Shown here piece after piece: positions 24,527 through 32,920 of a stretch of DNA of 39,021 nt. Position numbers and translations under genes: made by a program. The notes beneath the pieces were generated by a model. It was given only the letters and a program-made list of their open reading frames with translations, did no database searches and had not been told where the DNA came from. Positions within the stretch are counted from its first letter, which is position 1, and every line of letters starts with the position of its first letter. Source of the DNA: Bacteroidales bacterium (GTDB lineage Bacteria > Bacteroidota > Bacteroidia > Bacteroidales > JAEINX01); NCBI GenBank assembly GCA_016342645.1, contig JAEINX010000028.1, positions 1 to 39,021 on the forward strand, read 5' to 3'.

Positions 24527-26200
24527 ATGAAGACAGACATTGAAATATCTCAAAGTGCCGACATAAAACGAATAGTCGATATAGCAAATATTCTAAAATT
24601 AAAAGAAGATGATCTTGAGCTATTTGGAAAATATAAAGCAAAAATTGCATTAAATGTAATTGATGAAAAAAAAATAAAAAGAAACAAACTTGTATTGGTT
24701 ACCGCTATAACCCCAACACCCGCAGGTGAAGGTAAAACAACCATGTCAATTGGCTTAACGCAGGGACTGAACAAATTAGGGAAAAAAGCAACTGTTGTTT
24801 TGCGTGAACCATCTTTGGGCCCTGTGTTTGGTATTAAAGGAGGTGCGGCAGGTGGAGGGAACTCACAAGTTATTCCAATGGAGGATATTAACCTACATTT
24901 CACAGGCGATCTTTCAGCGGTTGAAAAAGCGAATAATCTTTTATCTGCTCTAATTGATAACAATATTCAAAATAATAAAACACATAATTTGAATATCGAT
25001 CCGAGGACCATAATGTGGAAGCGTGTTACCGATATGAATGACCGTTCTTTGAGAAGTATTGTAAGTGGTCTGGGTGGCGTAAAACATGGTGTTCCAAGAG
25101 AAGCAGGTTTTAATATTACAGCAGCATCGGAAGTTATGGCCATTCTTTGTTTATCTGAAAATTTAAAGGATCTGAAAACAAGATTAGGAAATATTTTTGT
25201 TGGTTATACTTACGATAATAAACCGATTTTTGCACGTGACCTGAATGCTCATGGAGCAATGACTGCATTGATGAAGGATGCAATCAGGCCAAACCTTGTT
25301 CAAACTTTAGAAGGAAATCCGGCTATCATTCATGGAGGGCCTTTTGCAAATATTGCACAGGGTACTAATTCAATAATTGCAACAAAAGTAGGTTTATCCT
25401 TATCGGATTTTGTTATAACTGAAGCAGGTTTTGCTACTGATTTGGGAGCTGAAAAGTTTTTCAATATTAAATGTCAATCCGGAGGGTTAATGCCAAGGGC
25501 AACTGTGGTGGTTGCAACAATAAGGGCTTTAAAATATCATGGTGGAATTCAGTTGAAGAACCTGAAAATCCCAAATGTCGAAGCCCTAAAAAAAGGTCTG
25601 GAAAATTTGGACAAACATATTGAAAACATGCAGTTTTTTGGTTTCGACCCAATAGTTGCTATCAATAAATTTACATCAGATTCAAAAGAAGAAATTGATG
25701 CCGTAATTCAGCATTGCAATGAATTAGGAGCGAAATCTTCTGTTGTCGATGCTTGGGAAAAAGGTGGTGAAGGTGCAATAGAATTAGCTGAATTGGTAGT
25801 GGAAGCTGCAAAAACTTGCCCCTCATGTTTTAACACATTATATAAACCTGAATTTGAGTTAGAAGAAAAAATCGATTTGATAGCCAAGAAAATATATGGA
25901 GCTGAACATGTTGAATATACGGTAAGTGCAAAAAATCAATTAGATCAAATTAAAAGTTTGGGTCTTGGAAACCTTGCTGTTTGTATGTCCAAAACTCAAA
26001 AATCATTATCGGGCGATCCGCACAAAAGAGGCAGGCCGAGAGATTTTACTCTAAAAATAAGAGAAATTGAACTTGCTTCTGGAGCAGGATTTATTATACC
26101 GATGACCGGGAACATTATGAGAATGCCCGGATTGCCTCAAAGACCGGCAGCAGAAAATATTGATATTGATAATGAAGGTGTTATTAAAGGTTTGTTTTAA
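24527..26200 (+). CDS. fhs: Formate-tetrahydrofolate ligase
   Basis: 557 residues, full length. The ATP loop TPTPAGEGKTTMSIGLTQGL at ~62-81 is exact, followed by REPSLGPVFGIKGGAAGGG. Later LNAHGAMTALMKDAI, TEAGFATDLGAEKFF and the C-terminal MTGNIMRMPGLPQRPAA are family signatures. It makes 10-formyl-THF from formate, THF and ATP for purine and one-carbon metabolism. Its link to oxygen defence is probably shared transcription and not shared function. Neighbours are 16 and 25 bases away. Confidence 0.97.
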   Translation: MKTDIEISQSADIKRIVDIANILKLKEDDLELFGKYKAKIALNVIDEKKIKRNKLVLVTAITPTPAGEGKTTMSIGLTQGLNKLGKKATVVLREPSLGPVFGIKGGAAGGGNSQVIPMEDINLHFTGDLSAVEKANNLLSALIDNNIQNNKTHNLNIDPRTIMWKRVTDMNDRSLRSIVSGLGGVKHGVPREAGFNITAASEVMAILCLSENLKDLKTRLGNIFVGYTYDNKPIFARDLNAHGAMTALMKDAIRPNLVQTLEGNPAIIHGGPFANIAQGTNSIIATKVGLSLSDFVITEAGFATDLGAEKFFNIKCQSGGLMPRATVVVATIRALKYHGGIQLKNLKIPNVEALKKGLENLDKHIENMQFFGFDPIVAINKFTSDSKEEIDAVIQHCNELGAKSSVVDAWEKGGEGAIELAELVVEAAKTCPSCFNTLYKPEFELEEKIDLIAKKIYGAEHVEYTVSAKNQLDQIKSLGLGNLAVCMSKTQKSLSGDPHKRGRPRDFTLKIREIELASGAGFIIPMTGNIMRMPGLPQRPAAENIDIDNEGVIKGLF

Positions 26201-26225
26201 TCCTTTTGTGAAATAATCGAAAAAA

Positions 26226-26438
26226 ATGAAGGTTATAAAGAAAATATTCGAATTTTATATAGACGGCTTTAAGAATATAGATAAACTCGGTATAAAATTA
26301 TGGATAATAATTGCCATAAAACTTTTTATCATGTTTGTGATTTTAAAAATATTTTTCTTTCCGAATTTTTTGAACTCAAAGTTTGAAACTGATAAACAAA
26401 AAAGTGACTATATATTCAATAATCTAACTAAAAACTAA
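26226..26438 (+). CDS. DUF4492 small membrane protein of the cyd operon
   Basis: 70 residues with one membrane helix (LWIIIAIKLFIMFVILKIFFF). The N-terminus IKKIFEFYIDGFKNIDKLG matches DUF4492, a family I know mainly as the gene preceding cydA in Bacteroidota. It lies 5 bases upstream of cydA, so translation is likely coupled. Probably an assembly or stability factor of the bd oxidase, though no function has been demonstrated that I know of. Confidence 0.8.
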   Translation: MKVIKKIFEFYIDGFKNIDKLGIKLWIIIAIKLFIMFVILKIFFFPNFLNSKFETDKQKSDYIFNNLTKN

Positions 26439-26443
26439 AGTGT

Positions 26444-27973
26444 ATGGAAACATTTGACATATCCCTCGTAGATTGGTCAAGGGCGCAATTTGCTCTAACG
26501 GCAATCTATCATTGGATTTTTGTTCCACTAACGCTCGGCCTGTCGTTTATTGTTGCATTTATGCACACAATATATTATAAAACGGGAAGTTTAAAGTGGA
26601 AAAGTACAACAAAATTTTGGATGAAACTATTTGGGATAAACTTTGCAATTGGAGTTGCAACAGGTATTATTCTTGAATTTGAATTTGGCACCAATTGGTC
26701 AAACTACTCATGGATAGTCGGTGACATTTTCGGAGCCCCACTCGCTATTGAGGGAATTTTGGCTTTCTTTATCGAATCAACTTTCATAGCCGTAATGTTT
26801 TTTGGTTGGACCAGAGTGAGCAAGAAATTCCACATGCTCTCGTCATGGTTTGTAGCAATTGGTTCAAACCTTTCGGCTCTTTGGATTTTGGTGGCAAACG
26901 CTTGGATGCAAAATCCTGTAGGTATGCAATTTAATCCTGATACAGCTCGAAACGAAATGATGAACTTTTGGGAGGTGATTTTCTCACCGACTGCTGTTCA
27001 TAAATTCTTGCACACAATTACGTCAAGCTATGTTTTAGCTTCATTTTTTGTAATTGGTGTAAGTGCTTGGTTTTTACTAAAAGGACGACATCTTGAATTT
27101 GCTAAAAGAAGCATTTTAATTGCAGCCGTTTTCGGTTTATTATCGTCTTTATTTACAGCATATTCCGGTGATGGATCAGCTTATGATGTTGCTCAAACCC
27201 AGCCAATGAAATTTGCGGCAATGGAAGGTTTATACGATGGAAAAGAAGGCGTTGACTTGATTGCTGTCGGCATGCTTACGCCCGGAAAAAAATTCAACGA
27301 CACAAAAGATGATTTTGTCTTTGCTTTAAAAATTCCAAAAATGGCTTCAATATTGGCTTTTAGAAATGCTAATGCTTTTGTTCCCGGAATTAATGACTTG
27401 GTTAACGGGAATAAAAAATATAAAATCCCTGCACTCGAAAACAGAATATTAAACGGGAAAACCGCTATTGCTGCCTTGCGTGATTATAAAACTGCAAAAA
27501 TTTCTATTAGAAAAAAGCAAGCCCTTGAAAAATTCAGATTGAATTATAAAGATTTTGGATATGGATATCTGCCCGATAAAGATTCGGCAATACCAAATGT
27601 TCCTTTAACTTTTTATAGTTTTCATATTATGGTTGGTCTGGGATTCTTATTCATTATGGTTTTTGCTTTGATTTTGTTTTACTCTCTCAAACAAACGCTT
27701 GATAAAAAACATCTTCTGTTAAAACTATCAATTTTGATGATTCCTCTGGCTTATATTTCCTCCGAACTTGGTTGGATAGTTGCTGAGGTCGGCCGACAAC
27801 CTTGGACAATACAGGATTTGCTCCCGACAATGGCATCAACTTCACACTTAAGCACTTCATCGGTGCAAATCACATTTTGGCTTTTTGCCATTTTATTTAC
27901 AGTTCTTTTAATTGCTGAAATTAAAATTCTGTTACACCAAATTAAATTAGGACCTAAAGAAGAAAGGAGTTAA
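26444..27973 (+). CDS. cydA: Cytochrome bd ubiquinol/menaquinol oxidase subunit I
   Basis: 509 residues, about nine membrane helices. Haem ligand His23 lies in AIYHWIFVPLTLGLSFIV, a second conserved His in AVHKFLHTITSSYV at ~185, and GRQPW near residue 450 is the quinol-oxidase signature (VAEVGRQPWTIQDLLPT). The quinol-binding loop between helices 6 and 7 is present (~255-375) and includes the KMASILAF segment. It takes electrons from quinol and reduces O2 to water without pumping protons. The high O2 affinity suits scavenging in an anaerobe. Confidence 0.96.
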   Translation: METFDISLVDWSRAQFALTAIYHWIFVPLTLGLSFIVAFMHTIYYKTGSLKWKSTTKFWMKLFGINFAIGVATGIILEFEFGTNWSNYSWIVGDIFGAPLAIEGILAFFIESTFIAVMFFGWTRVSKKFHMLSSWFVAIGSNLSALWILVANAWMQNPVGMQFNPDTARNEMMNFWEVIFSPTAVHKFLHTITSSYVLASFFVIGVSAWFLLKGRHLEFAKRSILIAAVFGLLSSLFTAYSGDGSAYDVAQTQPMKFAAMEGLYDGKEGVDLIAVGMLTPGKKFNDTKDDFVFALKIPKMASILAFRNANAFVPGINDLVNGNKKYKIPALENRILNGKTAIAALRDYKTAKISIRKKQALEKFRLNYKDFGYGYLPDKDSAIPNVPLTFYSFHIMVGLGFLFIMVFALILFYSLKQTLDKKHLLLKLSILMIPLAYISSELGWIVAEVGRQPWTIQDLLPTMASTSHLSTSSVQITFWLFAILFTVLLIAEIKILLHQIKLGPKEERS

Positions 27974-27975
27974 TC

Positions 27976-29130
27976 ATGTTTGAAACTTTATCACATCTCG
28001 AACTTCAACAATATTGGTGGATGATTATTTCACTATTGGGCTCATTATTTGTTTTAATGACATTCGTTCAGGGAGGGCAAACACTCGTTAGCCAAATAGC
28101 TAAAAATCAAACTGAAAGAAAAGTGTTATTTAATTCGGTTGGTAGAAAATGGGATTTGACTTTCACAACTTTAGTAACCTTTGGTGGAGCATTTTTTGCT
28201 TCTTTTCCTTTGTTTTATTCAACAAGTTTCGGAGGAGCTTACTGGGTTTGGATGATAATACTTTTTAGCTTTATAATTCAAGCCGTTTCCTATGAATATC
28301 GAACAAAAACAAATAATTTTCTCGGTGAAAAAACCTATAATACTTTTTTGTTTATAAATGGTTTACTGGCTCCAATCCTGATTGGAGTGGCAGTTGGTAC
28401 GTTTTTTACAGGCTCAGAATTTTCGGTTGATAAACTACAATTAACCAACATTAATGATCCTGTAATTTCCAGATGGGAGGGAGCTGCACACGGTCTCGAA
28501 GCTGTACTAAATATTACAAATCTTGCTCTCGGTTTGGCAGTTTTTACTTTGTCAAGAGTTCTTGGCGCATTGTATTTTATAAATAATATCGACGATGAAA
28601 CTCTCGTTGAAAGAATTGTAAAACAACTAAAGCGTTGCTCTTTTGCATTTTTGATTTTCTTTTTGACTTTTGTGGCTTTGCTATTGACGAAAAAAGGTTT
28701 TGCAGTTGATACAGTAAATCAAGAAGTATATTTAGAAAATTATAAATATTTTCACAATTTTCTGCACATGCCAATAGTTTTGATTATTTTTTTGCTGGGT
28801 GTTGTATTTGTTTTAATTGGAATTTATCTTGGAGCCTTTAAGAAATCTATAAAAGCAATTTGGTATGCAGGAATTGGAACAGTAGCAAGTGTTTTTTCTA
28901 TTTTCCTTATTGCCGGATTAAATAATACTGCCTTTTATCCTTCAACTTTTGATATACAAAATTCTCTTACGATTCAAAATGCATCCTCAAGTAAATATAC
29001 TCTAACTGCAATGAGTTATGTTTCACTCATTGTTCCTTTTGTAATTTTGTATATTTGGTATGCATGGAAATCATTAAATAAGAAAAAAGTTAGTAAAAAG
29101 GATATTGAAGGGGATGATATGGCCTATTAG
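27976..29130 (+). CDS. cydB: Cytochrome bd oxidase subunit II
   Basis: 384 residues with 8-9 membrane helices. The start LELQQYWWMIISLLGSLFV and FVQGGQTLV are characteristic, as is RKWDLTFTTLVTFGGAFFASFPLFY. It begins 2 bases after cydA. It is structurally required for the haem d/b595 centre. Two copies of the 11-base repeat start 3 bases past its stop, the left edge of the second S23-type element. Confidence 0.95.
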   Translation: MFETLSHLELQQYWWMIISLLGSLFVLMTFVQGGQTLVSQIAKNQTERKVLFNSVGRKWDLTFTTLVTFGGAFFASFPLFYSTSFGGAYWVWMIILFSFIIQAVSYEYRTKTNNFLGEKTYNTFLFINGLLAPILIGVAVGTFFTGSEFSVDKLQLTNINDPVISRWEGAAHGLEAVLNITNLALGLAVFTLSRVLGALYFINNIDDETLVERIVKQLKRCSFAFLIFFLTFVALLLTKKGFAVDTVNQEVYLENYKYFHNFLHMPIVLIIFLLGVVFVLIGIYLGAFKKSIKAIWYAGIGTVASVFSIFLIAGLNNTAFYPSTFDIQNSLTIQNASSSKYTLTAMSYVSLIVPFVILYIWYAWKSLNKKKVSKKDIEGDDMAY

Positions 29131-29133
29131 AAC

Positions 29134-29155
29134 GGTGGAAATGCAATGGAAATAC
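29134..29155 (+). repeat. Two left-hand 11-base repeats next to cydB
   Basis: GGTGGAAATGC (29134-29144) and AATGGAAATAC (29145-29155) match the consensus AATGGAAATAC of the long array at 29546-29699. They begin 3 bases after the cydB stop and lie 34 bases before the S23-type ATG. Further left copies, if any, have decayed. Confidence 0.7.
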
Positions 29156-29189
29156 AGAAGGAGTTTTATGAATAATTAAATTTATTATT

Positions 29190-29539
29190 ATGAAATTAGA
29201 GGAACTACAGGTTTATCAGTTATCAATGGATATTGGAGAGAAAGTTTGGAATATTGTTGCTATGTGGGATTTTTTTTCAAAAGATACTATTGGGAAGCAA
29301 TTGGTAAGATCCATTGATTTAGTAGCAGCTAATTTGAGCGAGGGTTATGGTAGATTTCATTATAAAGAAAAAAGAATTTCTCGTATTATTCCAGAGGTTC
29401 CTTATTTGAATCAAAAACATGGCTTACAAAAGCATTTAATAGAAAACTAATATCCGAAGATGAATTTAAATATTTCGAATCACAAATAAAAAATATTTCC
29501 GTAAAACTAAATAACTATATAAAATCAATTGGACAATAG
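29190..29539 (+). pseudogene. Second S23-type four-helix-bundle gene, frameshifted
   Basis: ATG 29190 reads KLEELQVYQLSMDIGEKVW, then QLVRSIDLVAANLSEGYGRF, the S23 signature. At the A6 run in AAAGAAAAAAG (about 29365-29375) the frame is lost and ends early at 29450. With one more A it continues KKNFSYYSRGSLFESKTWLT... to TAG 29537-29539, giving a normal 116-residue protein. The 350-base length is one short of a multiple of three, fitting one deletion. It may be decayed, slippage-corrected or a sequencing error. Unlike the first S23-type gene, it has 11-base rather than 7-base flanking units. Confidence 0.75.
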
Positions 29540-29545
29540 GAATAC

Positions 29546-29699
29546 GATGGAAATACAATGGAAAAACAAAAGAAATACAATGGAAAAACAATGGAAATAC
29601 AATGGAAATACGATGGAAATACAATAGAAATATAACGGAAACACAACCGTATTACAACAGTATCTCAATCGTTTTACAATTGTATTTCAACCGTACCCC
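29546..29699. repeat. Right array: 14 phased 11-base repeats, forward then inverted
   Basis: Nine forward units (consensus AATGGAAATAC, 29546-29644) are followed without a phase break by five units whose consensus, AATCGTATTTC read in the same register, is the reverse complement of the first kind (29645-29699). Thus the array can fold on itself, and its inverted part can also pair with the left pair of units at 29134-29155. It starts 6 bases after the S23-type stop. No spacers between units. Confidence 0.85.
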
Positions 29700-29735
29700 C
29701 GTCTTTTTATAAACAAAAAATAAACATTAATTATT

Positions 29736-29840
29736 ATGACTTATATTAATTCAATTTTATGGTTGGCTGCGTGGCCGGTTTTTATTATTTTTGCATATCA
29801 AATATTAAAATATTTATTGAGAAAATTAAAATATTTATAA
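29736..29840 (+). CDS. 34-residue single-helix membrane protein, possible CydX-like subunit
   Basis: ATG 29736 to TAA 29840. The protein MTYINSILWLAAWPVFIIF... has one membrane helix containing WLAAWPVFIIFAYQI and a basic end (LLRKLKYL). Size, one-helix form and place after cydAB recall CydX/CbdX, the small third subunit of bd oxidases. Its sequence is not close to E. coli CydX, so the assignment is contextual. The second S23-type element appears to have come in between cydB and this gene. Confidence 0.5.
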   Translation: MTYINSILWLAAWPVFIIFAYQILKYLLRKLKYL

Positions 29841-29846
29841 ACATAT

Positions 29847-29864
29847 CGCTAATGTTTTTTAGCG
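29847..29864. promoter_or_regulatory. Short hairpin before fprA
   Basis: CGCTAA and TTAGCG (6-bp stem, 6-nt loop) lie 14 bases before the fprA ATG and 6 after the small membrane protein stop. There is no T-run, so this is not an obvious terminator. It may be an operator or an mRNA stem affecting fprA translation. Confidence 0.35.
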
Positions 29865-29877
29865 TAATTGGTTTAAT

Positions 29878-31044
29878 ATGAAAGCAAAAAAGCTAAAGGA
29901 AGGTATTTATTGGGTTGGAGCGATTGATTGGAATGTTAGAAATTTTCATGGCTATCTTACACAAAGAGGAACTACTTATAATGCGTATTTAATAATTGAC
30001 GAGAAAATAACTTTAATTGATACTGTTAAACCCGGATTTGAAAACGAGATGCTTGCTCGAATCTCAACTATAATTGATCCTTCAAAAATTGATTATGTTG
30101 TGTCAAATCATGTTGAGATGGATCATTCGGGTGCTTTGCCTGTAATTATGGAAAAAGCTCCAAATGCGAAGATTATCACTTGTCCAAAAGGTGATGAAGG
30201 TTTAAGGTTACATTATAAGAAAGATTGGGATTTTAAAATTGTAAAAACAGGCGATTCAATATCAATTGGGAAAAGAAATTTGCAATTTGTTTTAACACCT
30301 ATGGTACATTGGCCTGACAATATGCTAACATATGTTCCTGATGAAAAATTATTATTTTCTAATGATGCTTTCGGTCAGCATCTTGCAACATCTGTCAGGT
30401 TTGATGACGAATATCCGAATGATATTACCATGTTGGAAGCTCGAAAATATTATGCAAATATTGTTTTACCTTATCCTGGCCCTGTAAGAAAAGCTCTCGA
30501 AGCTACTGCAAATATTGACATTGAGATTATTGCCCCAAGCCATGGAATTATATGGCGACAAAATGTTGAGAAAATAGTAGATGAATATCATAATTGGGTA
30601 TCAAATAAAGTTGATAAAAAAGCCCTGATTATTTACGATACTATGTGGAAATCAACTGAAAAAATTGCTAAAGAAATTCAATATATCTTTGAAGACGCCG
30701 GATATGCCGCTCCTGTTTTTAATTTGCAGTTTAATCATATGTCTGATATTATGACCGAAGTTTTAACTGCTGAATTTGTTTGCATCGGCTCTCCTACTTT
30801 AAACAAAAATATTTTACCGTCTGTAGCAGGTTTTTTGACTTACTTTCAAGGTTTGGCACCTAAAAGTAGGAAGGGAATTGCTTTTGGATCTTATGGATGG
30901 GGCGATCAGAGTATTCCGAAAATTAGTGAGTTTTTAAAGAACTCGGGGATTGAGATTATTGACGCTTATAAAGTTAAATACATCCCCGACTCAAATGATT
31001 TAGCTAATATTAGAGAACGATTAACCGAGAAACTTAATAAATAA
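29878..31044 (+). CDS. fprA: Flavodiiron protein (FprA / A-type flavoprotein)
   Basis: 388 residues. Metallo-beta-lactamase half: HVEMDHSGALP supplies His78, Glu80, Asp82 and His83; His144 (PMVHWPDNM), Asp163 (SNDAFGQH) and a later His in APSHGIIW complete the diiron site. Flavodoxin half from ~255: IIYDTMWKSTEKIAKEI (FMN phosphate loop) and GSPTLNKNILPSV. There is no rubredoxin domain, so it is class A. It reduces O2 to water, or NO to N2O, with electrons from rubredoxin. It gives the cell a soluble O2 sink beside the membrane bd oxidase. Confidence 0.95.
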   Translation: MKAKKLKEGIYWVGAIDWNVRNFHGYLTQRGTTYNAYLIIDEKITLIDTVKPGFENEMLARISTIIDPSKIDYVVSNHVEMDHSGALPVIMEKAPNAKIITCPKGDEGLRLHYKKDWDFKIVKTGDSISIGKRNLQFVLTPMVHWPDNMLTYVPDEKLLFSNDAFGQHLATSVRFDDEYPNDITMLEARKYYANIVLPYPGPVRKALEATANIDIEIIAPSHGIIWRQNVEKIVDEYHNWVSNKVDKKALIIYDTMWKSTEKIAKEIQYIFEDAGYAAPVFNLQFNHMSDIMTEVLTAEFVCIGSPTLNKNILPSVAGFLTYFQGLAPKSRKGIAFGSYGWGDQSIPKISEFLKNSGIEIIDAYKVKYIPDSNDLANIRERLTEKLNK

Positions 31045-31077
31045 AGAAATTATAAAAACCTAAAACTATTTTACAAA

Positions 31078-31533
31078 ATGAAAACCTTTAATTCTATTGA
31101 CGAAATTTTGGATTTTGCTATTAATTCCGAACAAAATGCCTATAATTTTTATATAAAATTGGCCACAAATTCCGAAAACGATGCTATGAAAGATGTTTTT
31201 CTGGAATTTGCCGAAGATGAAAAATCGCATAAAAAACGATTGGAAAAAATTAAAGAAGATAGAAATTTCGAAATTGAGGATGTTAAAGTCCAAGATCTTA
31301 AAATCGCTGAATATACTGTTAATGTATCACCAAGCGATGATATGTCCTATCAGGAAGCTTTGCTTCTCGCGATGAAAAGAGAAAAAAATGCATATAAATT
31401 ATATACTGATCTCGCTGCAATTGCTCCTGATGAAAAAATGCAAAGGTTATTTAAAGGCCTTGCCAATGAAGAAGCTAAGCATAAGCTAAGATTTGAATTG
31501 GAATATGATGATGAAGTTTTAAGAGAAAATTAA
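31078..31533 (+). CDS. Rubrerythrin-like diiron protein without rubredoxin domain
   Basis: 151 residues, four-helix ferritin-like fold. Ligands by alignment with rubrerythrin: Glu18 (INSEQNAYNFY), Glu48 and His51 (EDEKSHKKRL), Glu102 (REKNAYKLY), Glu132 and His135 (NEEAKHKLRFE). The two halves are an internal duplication of the same helix pair. It lacks the C-terminal rubredoxin, so it needs an external carrier, most likely the rubredoxin at 21492. Probable peroxidase or iron-binding role. It starts 33 bases after fprA and ends the island. Confidence 0.85.
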   Translation: MKTFNSIDEILDFAINSEQNAYNFYIKLATNSENDAMKDVFLEFAEDEKSHKKRLEKIKEDRNFEIEDVKVQDLKIAEYTVNVSPSDDMSYQEALLLAMKREKNAYKLYTDLAAIAPDEKMQRLFKGLANEEAKHKLRFELEYDDEVLREN

Positions 31534-31622
31534 TTCTTTTGTTTATATTTTTTTGTAACTTTGAAGTTCCTCAAAGATTGAGCTCCGATATTTCGGAATT
31601 TTCTCACCAAAAATTGTTTTGA

Positions 31623-31650
31623 AAACCTGTTATCTTCGGATAACAGGTTT
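31623..31650. terminator. Hairpin with UUCG tetraloop between convergent genes
   Basis: A perfect 12-bp stem, AAACCTGTTATC with GATAACAGGTTT, closes on TTCG, the very stable cUUCGg tetraloop. It lies in the 237-base gap between the end of the oxygen-defence genes (plus) and the AI-2E-type gene (minus). No strong T-run follows on either strand. It is a likely bidirectional terminator or 3'-end stabiliser. I see no gene in the gap. Confidence 0.6.
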
Positions 31651-31770
31651 AATGATCCTCACCCTTATTATGATGTTGAAAAACCTTTCTCCGAACATTT
31701 AAGAAATGACTTGCGATTTATTCTAATATAAGAATTAAAAATACTGGGCTTTGATTTCAAATCAAAAAAA

Positions 31771-32898
31771 CTACTCTTTTGATTTGATTGCTTCAGTATT
31801 CAATTGTTCAGTATTATTGGTAACAGGAATGTTTTCAATAACCAGCCACCACATAAAAAGCTTGTAACCCAACGATAAAACCACTGCTCCAAGGAAAAGT
31901 CCTATTATTCCATTTGCCATAAATCCACCGATTGCGCCGAGGAATATAACCAGCGAGGGCACAGGAGATTTATGCCCAAGCACCATGGGTTTGATAACAT
32001 TATCGATAAGGGAGACAAAAACCAGCCAGATTGCAAGAAGAGTTGCCGTTAATGGATCAGAGGTCGAAAACATATAAATTATAATTGGGATGGTTACCGG
32101 CCCTAAACCCAATTGCATGATAGCCAGCATAAGACTAATCACAGCCCAAAGTCCTGCAAGAGGGACACCTGCAATAACCAGCCCTATTCCTACTAAAATA
32201 GCTTGGAAAAATGCTATTCCCAATATTCCTCTGGCAACATTGCGAATGGTGAGTTCCGAATCTTTGATGAATTCCTTTCCTTTTTCTCCCATTAGCCTGA
32301 TCCCTATATCTTCAGCAACTTTTCCGCCCGGTTCGGAATAAGCAAGAAAACCACCGCAGAGTATTATTGATAAGATAAATTGCAACATCCCCACACCTGC
32401 ATTACTGAGGTTCTCAAAAAGCCACAATCCGGCAACTTTAAGTTGAGGGGCATACTCTTTTAACACTTCTTCAAGATTTACGGTAGCATGGTACCAAGTA
32501 TTATAAATCGGTTTTCCAATTAGTGGCCAGGATTTAATGTTGTCTTTTGGTGGCGGAATAACGATTTGCCCATCTTTTAAGTATTCCTTAGCTTGCCCGA
32601 TGTTATTTACGAGCGATTTAGTAAGAAATGAACCGGGAACTATGAATACGGCTAAAAAAAGTAGTGTTACTGTTGTAGCAGCCAACTTTTTACGATTACC
32701 AAATTTTTTCCTTAAAAATTTATATAAAGGATATACGGCAACAGCAATTATTACTGCCCATGCAAGAATAATGATAAATGGTTGGATTATAATGAAACAC
32801 CAACCAATCAGCAGGGCAAGTACAGCTATGCGAATTGCGGCTTCTATTGTTTTTTTTGTAAAGGGTTTGTGGTCAGATTCTTCTTCAATTTTGCTCAT
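31771..32898 (-). CDS. AI-2E family membrane protein (PerM/YdiK-like)
   Basis: 375 residues with about seven to eight membrane segments. Paired N-terminal helices (IRIAVLALLIGWCFIIIQPFI, ILAWAVIIAVAVYPLYKFL) precede a long central soluble stretch and a conserved membrane end with LIDNVIKPMVLGHKSPVPSL and FLGAIGGF, the family's most conserved motif. Members export or exchange diverse substrates; the AI-2 name comes from one member and should not be taken as function. It ends the kinase-bearing minus-strand group and is 23 bases after the hybrid kinase. Confidence 0.85.
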   Translation of the reverse strand: MSKIEEESDHKPFTKKTIEAAIRIAVLALLIGWCFIIIQPFIIILAWAVIIAVAVYPLYKFLRKKFGNRKKLAATTVTLLFLAVFIVPGSFLTKSLVNNIGQAKEYLKDGQIVIPPPKDNIKSWPLIGKPIYNTWYHATVNLEEVLKEYAPQLKVAGLWLFENLSNAGVGMLQFILSIILCGGFLAYSEPGGKVAEDIGIRLMGEKGKEFIKDSELTIRNVARGILGIAFFQAILVGIGLVIAGVPLAGLWAVISLMLAIMQLGLGPVTIPIIIYMFSTSDPLTATLLAIWLVFVSLIDNVIKPMVLGHKSPVPSLVIFLGAIGGFMANGIIGLFLGAVVLSLGYKLFMWWLVIENIPVTNNTEQLNTEAIKSKE

Positions 32899-32920
32899 TA
32901 GAATAATTTTAAAAAAACGA

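Noticed and set aside
31582-31731. Open 49-codon frame across the UUCG hairpin (plus strand)
   Set aside because: No start codon after the preceding stop, it runs through a perfect hairpin, and the product resembles nothing I know; treated as chance.
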